64,000 bases of DNA from Stenotrophomonas maltophilia (GCF_004684085.1 NZ_SRHZ01000089.1:98533-162532); one strand, 5' to 3'. Positions 15,816-25,245 are shown, counted from the first letter of the stretch. Notes: generated from the letters alone by a model not told the origin. Translations and numbers: made by a program.

Positions 15816-18800
15816 ATGTTCAAACTGATCATTGAAACAGCGGTACGTCACCGCTGGCTGGTGGTGTTCATGGCCGCGCTGATCGCCGCCGTGGGCCTGT
15901 TCCAGCTGGGCAAGCTGCCGATCGACGCGGTGCCGGACATCACCAACCGCCAGGTGCAGATCAACACGGTGGCACCTGCGCTGACACCGGAGCAGATCGA
16001 GCGGCAGGTGACCTATCCGCTGGAAACCGCGCTGGCCGGCATTCCCGGCCTGACCACCACGCGTTCGCTGTCGCGCAATGGCTTCTCGCAGGTCACCGCG
16101 ATCTTCACCGATGCCACCGACATCTACTTCGCCCGCCAGCAGGTGGCCGAGCGCATGCGCGAAGCCTCCGAAGACCTGCCCGATGGTGCGTCGCCGATGC
16201 TGTCGCCGGTCACCACCGGTCTCGGCGAAGTGCTGATGTGGACGGTGGACTTCACCGCGTTCGATCCGGCCAAGCTGGCCAAGCCCGGTGAAGCCGGCTG
16301 GCAGGCCGGCGAGGTCTACCGCACGCCGGAAGGCAACCTGCTGCGTACACCCGAAGAGCGTGCGACCTACCTGCGCACCGTGCAGGACTGGATCATCGCG
16401 CCGCAGATGCGTTCCAGCCCGGGGCTGGCCGGCGTCGATACGGTCGGCGGCTACGTCAAGGAATACGGCGTGCATCCGGACAGCGCCAAGCTGGCCGCGC
16501 ATGGCCTCGGCCTGGCCGACCTGGTCACCGCCCTTCAACGTTCCAACGTGCAGGCCGGTGCCGGTTTCGTACAGCGTGCCGGCGAGGGCCTGGTGGTACG
16601 TGCTGACGGCCTGGCGCTGACCACCGACGACCTGGTGCAGGCCCCGGTAGCAACCCGCAATGGCGTGGTGGTGCGCGTGGCTGATGTGGCCGACGTCGAC
16701 CTGAGCCGCGCGCCGCGCCTGGGTGCGGCCAGCCGCAACGGCCACGAAGCCGTGCTGGGTACCGCGCTGATGATTGCCGGTGGCAACAGCCGCACCGTGG
16801 CCCAGGCCGCGGCCGCGCGCCTGGAACAGGTCAACAAGTCGCTGCCGGCCGACATCGTGGCGGCACCGGTGCTGGACCGCAGCGTGCTGGTCAATTCCAC
16901 CATCAAGACCGTGGCCAAGAACCTCACCGAGGGCGCGCTGCTGGTGGTGGTGGTGCTGTTCCTGCTGCTGGGCAACCTGCGTGCGGCGACGATCACCGCG
17001 CTGGTGATTCCGCTGTCGTTCCTGTTCGCAGTGATCGGCATGAACCGCTTCGGCATCAGCGGCAACCTGATGAGCCTGGGTGCGCTGGACTTCGGCATCC
17101 TGGTGGACGGCGCGGTGATCGTGATCGAATCGACGCTGCTGATGCTGGGCCAGCGCCGCGCCGAACTGGGCCGTGCGCTGACCGCGATGGAACGCCTGCG
17201 CGTGGCCGCCGATTCGGCAATGAAGATGGCACGTCCGGCGGCGTTCGGACAGCTGATCATCCTGCTGGTGTTCGCGCCGATCCTCACCCTGGAAGGTGTG
17301 GAGGGCAAGACGTTCCACCCGATGGCAGCGACCTTCATGCTGGCCCTGGTCGGTGCCTTCATCTTCTCCTTCACCTTCGTGCCGGCGATGGCCGCGCTGC
17401 TGGTGCGCGAGCCCAAGGTGAAGGACGGCGATGCGCATGCGGACGATGGCGAGCACGAAACCAAACTGATCCGCGTGCTGCGTGCACGCATCGAACCGGT
17501 GGTGCGCAAGGCCGTAGCACATCCGCGCACGGTGCTGGCCGGTGCGGTGATGATGGTGGTGGTGGGCATCGGCTCGTTCACGCTGCTGGGCCGCGAGTTC
17601 ATGCCGACGCTGGACGAAGGCAACGTGGCGATGCAGGCCCTGCGCGTGCCGTCGACATCGCTGGAGCAGTCGCTGGCGATGCAGCTGGCACTGGAAAAGG
17701 CCATTGCCAAGCAGCCGGAAGTGGAGACGGTGTTCTCGCGTACTGGTACCGCGGAGGCGGCGATCGACCCGATGCCGACCAACATCTCCGACAGCGTGAT
17801 CGTGCTGAAGCCGCGTAAGGACTGGCCCGATCCGAAGCTTGGCAAGGACGCACTGGTGGCGCGCTTCGAGAAACTGGCCGGACAGCAGCTGGGCAACAGC
17901 TTCGAGTTCAGCCAGCCCATCGAACTGCGCTTCAACGAGCTGATTTCCGGCGTGCGCACCGACCTGGCGGTGATGATCTACGGTGATGACTTCAGCCAGC
18001 TGCAGAAGGTGGCCGATCAGGTAGCGCTGAAGCTGCGTGCGGTGAACGGCGCGGCCGACGTGCGGGTGGAGCAGATCTCCGGCCTGCCCACGCTCAACGT
18101 GGCGATCGACCACGTGGCAGCGGCGCAGTACGGCCTGACTGCTGCGGATGTGAGTGATGCACTGTCCACCGGCATTGGTGGCACGGCGGCCGGCAAGATC
18201 TTCGAAGGCGACCGCCGCTTCAACGTGGTGGTGCGCCTGGACGATGCCTCGCGCAACGATCCGGACCAGCTGGCCTCGCTGCCGATCGCCACGCCCTCGG
18301 GGTTGGTGATTCCGTTGTCGTCGGTGGCCCGCATCACGGTCAGCGAAGGGCCAAACCAGATCAGCCGCAACAACGGCAGCCGCCGCGTGGTGGTGCAGGC
18401 CAACGTGCGCGGCCGCGACCTGGGCGGCTTCGTCGGCGAGGCGCAGGCGGCGGTGGCCGACGTGGCGCTGCCACCGGGTGCCTACCTGACCTGGGGCGGT
18501 CAGTTCGAGAACCTGCAGCGCGCGGAGAAGCGACTGGCAACGGTGGTGCCGGTGGTGTTCCTGCTGATCGGCAGCCTGCTGTTCATGGCCCTGCGCAGCG
18601 GCAAGGAAGCCATTCTGGTGTTCAGCTGCGTACCGTTGGCGCTGGTCGGCGGCATCCTCGCACTGCTGCTGCGCGGCATGCCGTTCTCGGTATCGGCGGC
18701 GGTCGGCTTCATCGCCGTTTCCGGCGTGGCCACGTTGAACGGCCTGGTGCTGATGCAGGCGATCCGCGAACGCCTGGATGCCGGTGACGTGCCGATGATG

Positions 18801-19025
18801 GCGGCGATCAACGGTGCTTCCAGCCGCATCCGCGCGGTGCTGACCACGGCGCTGGTGGCGATCGTCGGTTTCATTCCGATGGCGATTGCCAGCGGTTCCG
18901 GTGCGGAAGTGCAGAAGCCGCTGGCGACGGTGGTGATCGGTGGCCTGATCACCGCCACCGTGCTGACCCTGCTGGTGCTGCCGACCTTTGCAGCGCGGGT
19001 GGCCAAGCCGCGGGTGGTGGGCTGA
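15816..19025 (+). CDS. czcA: CzcA-type heavy-metal RND efflux pump
   Basis: A 1069-residue inner-membrane proton antiporter that exports divalent cations (Zn, Co, Cd or Ni) through CzcB/CzcC. The HME-RND signature in the fourth transmembrane region reads DFGILVDGAVIVIES (about 425-439), with the two Asp residues needed for proton transport. It therefore belongs to the divalent-cation rather than the Cu/Ag branch; the usual final EN is ES here. The typical N-terminus is LPIDAVPDITNRQVQINT. The start at 15816 has a strong Shine-Dalgarno. The exact metal range cannot be read from sequence. Confidence 0.93.
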   Translation: MFKLIIETAVRHRWLVVFMAALIAAVGLFQLGKLPIDAVPDITNRQVQINTVAPALTPEQIERQVTYPLETALAGIPGLTTTRSLSRNGFSQVTAIFTDATDIYFARQQVAERMREASEDLPDGASPMLSPVTTGLGEVLMWTVDFTAFDPAKLAKPGEAGWQAGEVYRTPEGNLLRTPEERATYLRTVQDWIIAPQMRSSPGLAGVDTVGGYVKEYGVHPDSAKLAAHGLGLADLVTALQRSNVQAGAGFVQRAGEGLVVRADGLALTTDDLVQAPVATRNGVVVRVADVADVDLSRAPRLGAASRNGHEAVLGTALMIAGGNSRTVAQAAAARLEQVNKSLPADIVAAPVLDRSVLVNSTIKTVAKNLTEGALLVVVVLFLLLGNLRAATITALVIPLSFLFAVIGMNRFGISGNLMSLGALDFGILVDGAVIVIESTLLMLGQRRAELGRALTAMERLRVAADSAMKMARPAAFGQLIILLVFAPILTLEGVEGKTFHPMAATFMLALVGAFIFSFTFVPAMAALLVREPKVKDGDAHADDGEHETKLIRVLRARIEPVVRKAVAHPRTVLAGAVMMVVVGIGSFTLLGREFMPTLDEGNVAMQALRVPSTSLEQSLAMQLALEKAIAKQPEVETVFSRTGTAEAAIDPMPTNISDSVIVLKPRKDWPDPKLGKDALVARFEKLAGQQLGNSFEFSQPIELRFNELISGVRTDLAVMIYGDDFSQLQKVADQVALKLRAVNGAADVRVEQISGLPTLNVAIDHVAAAQYGLTAADVSDALSTGIGGTAAGKIFEGDRRFNVVVRLDDASRNDPDQLASLPIATPSGLVIPLSSVARITVSEGPNQISRNNGSRRVVVQANVRGRDLGGFVGEAQAAVADVALPPGAYLTWGGQFENLQRAEKRLATVVPVVFLLIGSLLFMALRSGKEAILVFSCVPLALVGGILALLLRGMPFSVSAAVGFIAVSGVATLNGLVLMQAIRERLDAGDVPMMAAINGASSRIRAVLTTALVAIVGFIPMAIASGSGAEVQKPLATVVIGGLITATVLTLLVLPTFAARVAKPRVVG

Positions 19026-19030
19026 GGTTG

Positions 19031-19144
19031 GGGGTCGGAGCCCTTTCCACAGGAAAGGGATCCGACCCCGTGACCGGGTCGGATCCCCGCCCATCGGGCG
19101 GGGCTCTGACCCGATCCAGGTTGCCGGCCAGCGGCCGGCACTAC
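19031..19144. repeat. Three REP hairpins between czcA and the DUF885 gene
   Basis: Two GGGGTC-family palindromes (19031-19069 and 19076-19112) and one inverted GTAG element (core GCCGGCCAGCGGCCGGC, 19123-19144) fill almost the whole gap between two convergent genes. They may act as a bidirectional transcription barrier. Confidence 0.85.
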
Positions 19145-19154
19145 CCTGGTGTGG

Positions 19155-20933
19155 TCAGGCCTTCTTGCGCTCGGCGATGTAGGCCTGGATCCGCTGTTCC
19201 AGCACCGGCAGCGGCACCGAGCCCTGCTTGAGCAGGGTGTCGTGGAAACCCTTGATGTCGAACGTGTCGCCCAGTTCCTTCTCGGCCTGCGCACGCAGGC
19301 GCACGATGGCGATCTCGCCCAGCTTGTAGCTCAGCGCCTGGCCCGGCCAGGAAATGTAGCGATCCACTTCGGTGGTCACTTCATGCTCGCTCAGCGCGGT
19401 GTGGTCACGCAGGTAGGCCAACGCCTGCTCGCGGGTCCAGCCCTTGCTGTGCACGCCGGTGTCGATCACCAGGCGCGTCGCGCGCCACATCTCGTAGGTC
19501 AGGCGACCGAAATCCTCGTACGGGGTTTCGTAGATGCCCATCTCCACGCCCAGCTTCTCGCAGTACAGCGCCCAGCCTTCGCCATAGGCGGAGATGTAGG
19601 CGTTGCGGCGGAACTCGGGCAGGTTCTTCTGCTCGGCGGCGATCGCGCCCTGCAGCGCGTGGCCCGGATCGGATTCATGCAGGGTCAGCGCCGGCAGGTT
19701 GTACAGCGGGCGCGACGGCAGGTTGTAGGTGTTGAGCCAGTAAGTGCCCATGCCACCGCGGCCGGCGGTCCAGAACGGCGCGATATCCGGCGGCACCGGC
19801 ACGATGGTGAAGCGTGCACGCGGCAGCGTCATGTACTTGCCAAGCTGGCCGTCTGCGCGCTTGGAGATCCACGCGGCACGCGACAGCAGCTCTTCCGGCG
19901 TCTTGGCATAGAACTGCGGATCGGTACGCAGGAAGGTCAGGAACTCGGCGAAGCTGCCCTTGAACTTCACCTGCTTGATGATGTCGTTCATTTCCTTCTG
20001 GATGCGTGCGACTTCATCCAGGCCGATGCGATGGATCTCGTCCGGCGACAGGTCCAGCGTGGTGTATTCGTGGATCTGCTGCTTGTAGTACGCCTTGCCG
20101 TCCGGCATCGCTTCGGCGGCCAGGGTGGTACGCGCCTGCGGCACGTACTCGTTGACGAAGAAGGTACGCAGCTGCTGGAACGCCGGCACCACCTTGCCGC
20201 TGATCGCTTCACGCGCCTGCGCCTGCAGCCTGGCCTGCTCGGTGGCCGGAATGCTGTTGGGCAGCTTCTTGAACGGCGCGTACAGCGGCGATTCGGTCGG
20301 ATCCTTCAGCTCGGCGACGGTGGCGATGGAGACCTCGCGACCATCGAGCACGGCACGCGGTACGCTGAAGCCGCGCTTCAGGCCGGCGCGCATGTTTTCG
20401 GTCTGCTGGCCGAAGTAGCGCGGCACATCGTTCAGCCGTGCGATGTAGTTCTGGTAGTCCTGCGTGGTCTTCATCTCGCGCCGGGCCATGAAGGACAGGT
20501 TGGACCAGAACGAGGAGTCGGCATTGAACGGCATCTCGTAGCCGCGCAGGCGCACCTCTTCGGCGAGGTTGAACACCTGGTCGTGGTAGATCGCATAGTT
20601 GACCTGGTTGTCAGGCGACAGGGTCTTCGGGTCGATCTTCTTCAGCGCGGTCAGGGTCTCGTCCCACACCTTCAGGCGTGCCTGCTGCGCGGCCGGGCCG
20701 ACGTCGGGCATGCGGGTGGCGTTGGCCGGAGCGTCTTCGTCCTCGCTGGCCTCACCGCCGCCTTGCTGGCGCCACTTCCATTCCTTCTCGTACAGCGCGC
20801 GGAAGGCAGCGTCGGCGGGCGATTCGGTGGCCACGCTGGCCGGTGCGGCGGTGGCGGGCGGCGCGGCCAGGGCCACGGCAGGGGCGGACAGGGCGATCAG
20901 CAGGGCAACAGCAAGACGGGTTTTCACGAGCAC
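19155..20933 (-). CDS. DUF885 family periplasmic peptidase-like protein
   Basis: A 592-residue protein with a signal peptide (LAVALLIALSAPAVALA). An Ala/Pro-rich spacer leads into the long alpha-helical DUF885 domain. The conserved HESDPGH motif (near residue 420) is a zinc-metalloprotease-like signature of the family, whose members are predicted exported carboxypeptidase-like enzymes. Substrates are unknown. The start codon is GTG (20933); a second GTG two codons later is equally possible. Alone on its strand, with REPs on the 3' side and a repeat-filled gap upstream. Confidence 0.87.
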   Translation of the reverse strand: MLVKTRLAVALLIALSAPAVALAAPPATAAPASVATESPADAAFRALYEKEWKWRQQGGGEASEDEDAPANATRMPDVGPAAQQARLKVWDETLTALKKIDPKTLSPDNQVNYAIYHDQVFNLAEEVRLRGYEMPFNADSSFWSNLSFMARREMKTTQDYQNYIARLNDVPRYFGQQTENMRAGLKRGFSVPRAVLDGREVSIATVAELKDPTESPLYAPFKKLPNSIPATEQARLQAQAREAISGKVVPAFQQLRTFFVNEYVPQARTTLAAEAMPDGKAYYKQQIHEYTTLDLSPDEIHRIGLDEVARIQKEMNDIIKQVKFKGSFAEFLTFLRTDPQFYAKTPEELLSRAAWISKRADGQLGKYMTLPRARFTIVPVPPDIAPFWTAGRGGMGTYWLNTYNLPSRPLYNLPALTLHESDPGHALQGAIAAEQKNLPEFRRNAYISAYGEGWALYCEKLGVEMGIYETPYEDFGRLTYEMWRATRLVIDTGVHSKGWTREQALAYLRDHTALSEHEVTTEVDRYISWPGQALSYKLGEIAIVRLRAQAEKELGDTFDIKGFHDTLLKQGSVPLPVLEQRIQAYIAERKKA

Positions 20934-20959
20934 AGGTTCCCGGGAAGGCAGACCCCGAT

Positions 20960-21275
20960 CATGGCACCGCTCACCGTCCGTGGCATGGGACGAAGGTCCT
21001 GCCTGCTACGCAGGCAGGACCGGGAACCGGCCGCAGGCCGGGGCCCCAGCGCCGAAGGCGCGCGGTAGCGCGGGGCCATGCCCCGCGAGCGCGCAGCGCG
21101 GCCGACGTTGGCGGCCATCCCACAACCGCCGGGCATGGCCCGGCGCTACCGATGCACGGCAGCACAGGCAGGACCGGGAACCGGCCGCCGAACACGCAGT
21201 AGATCCACGCCATGCGTGGATGCGCCGGGCCCGGATCCACCTGTGCCGACCAAGGTCGACACCTACCGGATGGGG
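20960..21275. repeat. Repeat-filled 354-bp gap upstream of the DUF885 gene
   Basis: No gene is seen between 20934 and 21287. The stretch holds a 23-base direct repeat (21012-21034 and 21165-21187, containing GCAGGACCGGGAACCGG), a CCTGCCTGC/GCAGGCAGG palindrome, GC-rich GCGCGG/CCGCGC inverted repeats, a GCCGGGCATGGCCCGGC GTAG element (21129-21150), the GTAGATCCACGCC element near 21199 and a GTCGAC palindrome near 21248. It is a sink of several REP families. Confidence 0.8.
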
Positions 21276-21287
21276 GCCCCGGAGGCC

Positions 21288-21638
21288 TCAGTGGCTGGCC
21301 CTGTCCCGCTTCCAGCCCCGATGCTTGATATCCAGCTGCAGGCTGTACAGCGCGGTGAATGCCGGGAACAGGTTCTGCAGCACGCCCACCGAGTCCTGCT
21401 TGGCCGAGAACAGGAAGTAGCTCAGCGTCATCAGGCTGCCGACCACGCTCATGTACCAGAACAGGCGCGGGATGACCGGTTTGCCGGCGCGCTTGGAGGC
21501 GACGAACTGGACCAGCCAACGCCCGCCGAACATCAGCGCACCGGTATAGCCGATCAGCTTCCAGCCGGTCACGTGCAGGCCGGTCCAGTACAGCCAGGTC
21601 AGCGGCTGGTCGAGCCAGTGCAGTGCAAGTGCCATCAT
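21288..21638 (-). CDS. Lipid-A biosynthesis N-terminal domain (LAB_N) membrane protein
   Basis: A 116-residue integral membrane protein with three hydrophobic segments (about 20-36, 56-75, 80-100). It contains family-typical motifs KLIGYTGALMFGGRWLVQF and VIPRLFWYMSVVGS, as in the LAB_N domain found at the N-terminus of some LpxB proteins and as small stand-alone proteins. Its start overlaps the end of the glycosyltransferase gene (ATGA), so the two are translationally coupled. It probably assists a polyprenyl-phosphate-sugar or lipid A modification step; function unproven. A start three bases downstream (second Met) is possible. Confidence 0.87.
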   Translation of the reverse strand: MMALALHWLDQPLTWLYWTGLHVTGWKLIGYTGALMFGGRWLVQFVASKRAGKPVIPRLFWYMSVVGSLMTLSYFLFSAKQDSVGVLQNLFPAFTALYSLQLDIKHRGWKRDRASH

Positions 21639-22357
21639 CGCTCTTCCACCGCAGTGCGTTTGCTGCGTGTGATCAGCCAGGCGACGCCGCGCAGATCGCG
21701 GATGCCGACCAGCGCACGGCCCAGGTTGTTGTACTTGGACACGCCGGCGGTACGGTGGCGGTGGTTGACCGGCACGCTGGTGGTCTTCCAGCCGGCACGC
21801 TGCATCAGCGCCGGCAGGTAGCGGTGCATGTGATCGAAATACGGCAGGTCGAGGAAGGCACTGCGCTCGAACAGTTTGATGCCGCAGCCGGTATCGGGCG
21901 TATCGTCGCGCAGCATGCGTGCACGGATGGCATTGGCCCACTTGCTGGCCCAGCGCTTGCTGCCGCTGTCCTGGCGGTTGACACGCCAGCCGGCGAACAG
22001 CTTTACCTGCGCCTCGGCCGCATCACGTGCGGCCAGCAGCCTGGGAATATCAGCAGGATCGTTCTGCCCGTCGCCGTCCAGAGTCGCGATCCATGGCGCA
22101 CGTGCGTGCTTGACGCCGGTGCGCACCGCCGTGCTTTGCCCGCTCTGGTCCACGTGATGCAGCACCCGCAATTCCGGCGTGGTCGCCTTCAGCCCCTGCA
22201 GCACCGCCAGGGTGTCATCGCGCGAGTGGTCGTCGATATAGACGATCTCGAACGGCAGCCGTCCGCGCAGTGCAGCGGTGATTTCAGCGACCAGCGGCGC
22301 AACGTTGTCGCGCTCGTTGAACACCGGGACGACAACGGAAAGCTCGGGTTGGCTCAT
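21635..22357 (-). CDS. Family 2 glycosyltransferase, DPM1/ArnC-like
   Basis: A 240-residue GT-A glycosyltransferase: MSQPELSVVVPVFNERDNV start, VYIDDHSRDDTL, then the acidic sugar-nucleotide/metal motif DGDGQND. This layout fits enzymes that move a sugar from UDP- or GDP-sugar to a polyprenyl phosphate (DPM1, ArnC). Unlike ArnC it lacks the C-terminal two-helix membrane extension; the adjacent LAB_N protein could supply the membrane part (inference). The start at 22357 was chosen over a longer frame because it opens the first strand. An epimerase gene ends 90 bases upstream on the same strand. Confidence 0.9.
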   Translation of the reverse strand: MSQPELSVVVPVFNERDNVAPLVAEITAALRGRLPFEIVYIDDHSRDDTLAVLQGLKATTPELRVLHHVDQSGQSTAVRTGVKHARAPWIATLDGDGQNDPADIPRLLAARDAAEAQVKLFAGWRVNRQDSGSKRWASKWANAIRARMLRDDTPDTGCGIKLFERSAFLDLPYFDHMHRYLPALMQRAGWKTTSVPVNHRHRTAGVSKYNNLGRALVGIRDLRGVAWLITRSKRTAVEER

Positions 22358-22446
22358 GGGGGACTCGGCCAAGTGGGGACAAAGACCGCGCATTCTCCGA
22401 AACCGAGGTTATCCGAAGATGAACCCACCGATGTGAGGATCCATCC

Positions 22447-23412
22447 TCACGCGCGATCGCCAAAATACTCGCGGCACCACTGCACGACGGGGGGCAGCCC
22501 CGCTTCGATCGGGGTCACCGCGTCGAAGCCAAAAGCGTCATGTGCGCGCCGGGTATCGGCCATCGTGCGGACCATGTCGCCCGGCTGCATCGGCTTGTAG
22601 ACCTTCTGCGCGGACTGGCCGGCGGCCTGCTCGATCACGCTGATGAAGCGCTCCAGCTCGACCGGCGTATGGTTGCCGAGGTTGAACACCCGGTGCGGCA
22701 CCGGACCATCGGCCGGATGCGCGAGGGCGCCGAGGATACCGGACACGATGTCGGAGACATGTGTGAAATCACGCTGCATGCGGCCTTCGTTGAACACGTC
22801 GATCGGCCGCCCCGCCAGCACCGCACGCGAGAACAGCAACGGCGCCATGTCCGGCCGGCCCCACGGGCCATACACGGTGAAGAAGCGCAGACCGGTGGCA
22901 TGCAGGCCATACAGCTGCGCGTAGGTGTAGGCCATCAGCTCGTTGGCCGCCTTGGTTGCCGCGTACAGCGAACGCGGCTGGTCCACGCGCTGGTCCTCGG
23001 AGAACGGCGGCGTGGCCGAGTCGCCGTAGACCGAACTGCTGGAGGCATACACCAGATGCTGCACGCCACGGTGGCGGCACAGCTCAAGCATGTTGACGAA
23101 GCCGACCAGGTTGCTGTCGACGTAGGCCTGCGGGTTTTCCAGTGAATAGCGCACGCCGGCCTGCGCGGCCAGGTGGATCACCGCCGTCGGTTGCACTTCG
23201 TCGAACAGCGCAGCAAGTCCCTGCTGGTCGGTCAGGTCGAGGGTACGCAGATCCAGTGTCGGGCACAGCGCGGCCACGCGGTCGCGCTTGATCTGCGGGT
23301 CGTAGTAGTCATTGAAGTTGTCCAGGCCGACCACAGCCCGGCCCGCCTCCAGCAGCGCGCGGGCGGTGTAGGCACCGATGAAGCCGGCAGCGCCGGTGAG
23401 CAGGATGGTCAT
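22447..23412 (-). CDS. NAD-dependent epimerase, UDP-glucuronate 4-epimerase-like
   Basis: A 321-residue extended short-chain dehydrogenase. Seen in the sequence: NAD motif TGAAGFIG (6-13), catalytic Ser in SSSSVYG and the Tyr150-x3-Lys154 pair (LYAATK). The YYDPQIKRDRV segment and the C-terminal KPMQPGDMVRTMAD motif are characteristic of UDP-glucuronate 4-epimerases, which make UDP-galacturonate. Cytosolic. It lies directly upstream of a DPM1/ArnC-like transferase and a LAB_N protein, suggesting it supplies their sugar donor (inference). ATG at 23412. Confidence 0.88.
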   Translation of the reverse strand: MTILLTGAAGFIGAYTARALLEAGRAVVGLDNFNDYYDPQIKRDRVAALCPTLDLRTLDLTDQQGLAALFDEVQPTAVIHLAAQAGVRYSLENPQAYVDSNLVGFVNMLELCRHRGVQHLVYASSSSVYGDSATPPFSEDQRVDQPRSLYAATKAANELMAYTYAQLYGLHATGLRFFTVYGPWGRPDMAPLLFSRAVLAGRPIDVFNEGRMQRDFTHVSDIVSGILGALAHPADGPVPHRVFNLGNHTPVELERFISVIEQAAGQSAQKVYKPMQPGDMVRTMADTRRAHDAFGFDAVTPIEAGLPPVVQWCREYFGDRA

Positions 23413-23463
23413 GGCAGTTGCCTGGAAATCAATGAATACAGGTGTAGAGGATACGCCGCCGGC

Positions 23464-24195
23464 TCAGAACAGCCCGAAACGCTTCTTGGCCACGTTGACG
23501 CGCCCCGGCTCGATCACGTCCTGGATGTTCTTGGCGTCGAAACGATCAATCAGGGCTTCGGCGCCCTTCTTCAGCTTCAGGTCCATCTCCTCCGGGTACA
23601 GCGGGATGATGGTCATGAAACTGATGACTTTGCCGTCCGCCAGCTCCAGCTCGGCGAAGTCTTCCGGCGTGGTGACCGGTGGCAGCACGATGGCGCCGTC
23701 GAAGCCCACGCCCGGCGCGTAGGGCTCACTGGGATGGCCGTTGGGAATGGTGTGGCCGAAGCCCAGCCAGGTGTCGTACTCGTGCGGCAGCCGCGCCAGG
23801 CCCTTCAGAAGGCGCACCGGCCAGTAGTTGCGCTCGTCCTCGAACGCGTCCTGCGAGATCGGCCAGTCCGCCGGCAGGGTCACCACCAGTTCCATGTAGC
23901 GGGGCAGATCGACATCCGCGTCTTCGGGCACGGTCATCGGCAGGTCGCTCATGCCGGAGGTCACCAACCGCAGATACGGAAACTGGTCAGTGGCCGGCAC
24001 CACGTGCACGTCGATGTGCACCAGGTCGGAGATGATCTCGTGGAAGACACCGGACACCGGGCCCAGATGGCGCTCGATGTGCGCGCCGATCGCCTCGATG
24101 TGTTCTTCGCCCTGCGGCGGGGTGAAGTCCTTTTCCCGGCTGTGTACCAGGATCGGGCTGCCGCCCGGGCTGACGTCGTCGTGTTCGTTGCTCAT
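23464..24195 (-). CDS. Suppressor-of-fused (SUFU) domain protein
   Basis: A 243-residue protein matching the bacterial SUFU domain. The core pattern includes FHEIISDLVHIDVHVVPAT, YLRLVTSGMSDLPM and YMELVVTLPADWP, followed by a C-terminal segment with EEMDLKLKKGAEAL. No signal peptide. Many bacterial SUFU proteins are predicted immunity proteins of polymorphic toxin systems, but here no toxin or secretion gene is adjacent and the gene lies among core genes below parB. It may serve a housekeeping role. The start at 24195 (MSNEHDDVSPGG) was preferred over a longer frame. Confidence 0.85.
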   Translation of the reverse strand: MSNEHDDVSPGGSPILVHSREKDFTPPQGEEHIEAIGAHIERHLGPVSGVFHEIISDLVHIDVHVVPATDQFPYLRLVTSGMSDLPMTVPEDADVDLPRYMELVVTLPADWPISQDAFEDERNYWPVRLLKGLARLPHEYDTWLGFGHTIPNGHPSEPYAPGVGFDGAIVLPPVTTPEDFAELELADGKVISFMTIIPLYPEEMDLKLKKGAEALIDRFDAKNIQDVIEPGRVNVAKKRFGLF

Positions 24196-24321
24196 GTCCT
24201 GCTCCCTGGATGAGGCCACGGGCCGGAGGGCAGTGCATCCCACGGCGCGCGCGGCGGTGCGTTCCCTGTCATCTACAGGACGCGGCAGGAACAGGCCGCG
24301 TCCCCGATCGCTGCGCCGGGC

Positions 24322-25245
24322 TCAGCCCTGGCGTGTGCGCAGTTTTTCCAGCACGCCGTCCAGCGTATCCAGGTCGGTGTAATGGATGATCAGCTTGCCC
24401 TTGCCGCCCCGGCCGTGGCTGATCGCCACCTTGGCGCCCAGTGCTTCGGACAGCTCGGTTTCCAGCGAGGCGATGTCGGCCTGCTGCACCTTCGGCGTGG
24501 CCACCGGGCGGTTGCTCGGCACCTTGCCGGCGGCGAAGGCCTGCGCACGGCGCTCGACTTCACGCACCGACCAACCCTCATCGGCCGCTTCCTGCGCCAG
24601 CTTGCCGGCCAGCTCGGGGGCCAGGGTCAGCAGCGCACGGGCATGGCCCATTTCCAGGCGGCGGGTTTCCAGCAGCAGGCGGATCGCCACCGGCAGCTCC
24701 AGCAGGCGCAGCAGGTTGGACACCGCCGCACGCGAGCGGCCGACGGCTTCAGCGGCCTCGGCATGGGTCAGGGTGAATTCGCTGATCAGGCGCTGCAGCG
24801 CTTCGGCTTCTTCCAGCGGGTTGAGGTCTTCGCGCTGGATGTTCTCGATCAGCGCCATCGCGATGACGGTGCGGTCTTCCAGCTCGCGCACCACCACCGG
24901 CACTTCGTCCAGGCCGGCCAGCTGCGATGCGCGCCAGCGACGCTCACCGGCGACGATTTCGTAGTTGCCTGCCGGCAGCTGGCGCACCAGGATCGGCTGG
25001 ATCACGCCCTGCGACTTGATCGAGTCGGCCAGCTCGGACAGCTTGCCCTCGTCCATCTCGCGGCGCGGCTGGTACTTGCCCGGCTGCAGCTGGCCCACGG
25101 CCAGCTTGCGCAGCACTTCACCCGGCAGCGGCTCGATCACCGCTGTGCTGGCCTGCACCTGGCTGACCGCGCCCTTCGGACCCAGCAGGGCATCCAGGCC
25201 ACGGCCGAGGCCTCGCTTCTTGGCTGCCGGCTTGCTGCTGGTCAT
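24322..25245 (-). CDS. parB: Chromosome-partitioning protein ParB
   Basis: A 307-residue ParB/Spo0J. Its N-terminus (AKKRGLGRGLDALLG) is the ParA-activating tail. The ParB/CTPase domain includes GVIQPILVRQ and GERRWRA, and a helix-turn-helix (LTHAEAAEAVGRSRAAVSNLLRLLELP) binds parS. A C-terminal dimerisation domain ends KLIIHYTDLDTLDGVLEKL. Its start codon overlaps the last base of the parA stop, so the pair is co-translated. It loads on parS and spreads to segregate the origin region. Confidence 0.97.
   Translation of the reverse strand: MTSSKPAAKKRGLGRGLDALLGPKGAVSQVQASTAVIEPLPGEVLRKLAVGQLQPGKYQPRREMDEGKLSELADSIKSQGVIQPILVRQLPAGNYEIVAGERRWRASQLAGLDEVPVVVRELEDRTVIAMALIENIQREDLNPLEEAEALQRLISEFTLTHAEAAEAVGRSRAAVSNLLRLLELPVAIRLLLETRRLEMGHARALLTLAPELAGKLAQEAADEGWSVREVERRAQAFAAGKVPSNRPVATPKVQQADIASLETELSEALGAKVAISHGRGGKGKLIIHYTDLDTLDGVLEKLRTRQG

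Noticed and set aside
15762..19094. Very long open frame (over 1100 codons) on the minus strand across czcA
   Set aside because: His/Arg/Gln-rich shadow translation of czcA caused by GC-rich third positions; no domain, and czcA on the plus strand has full RND motifs.
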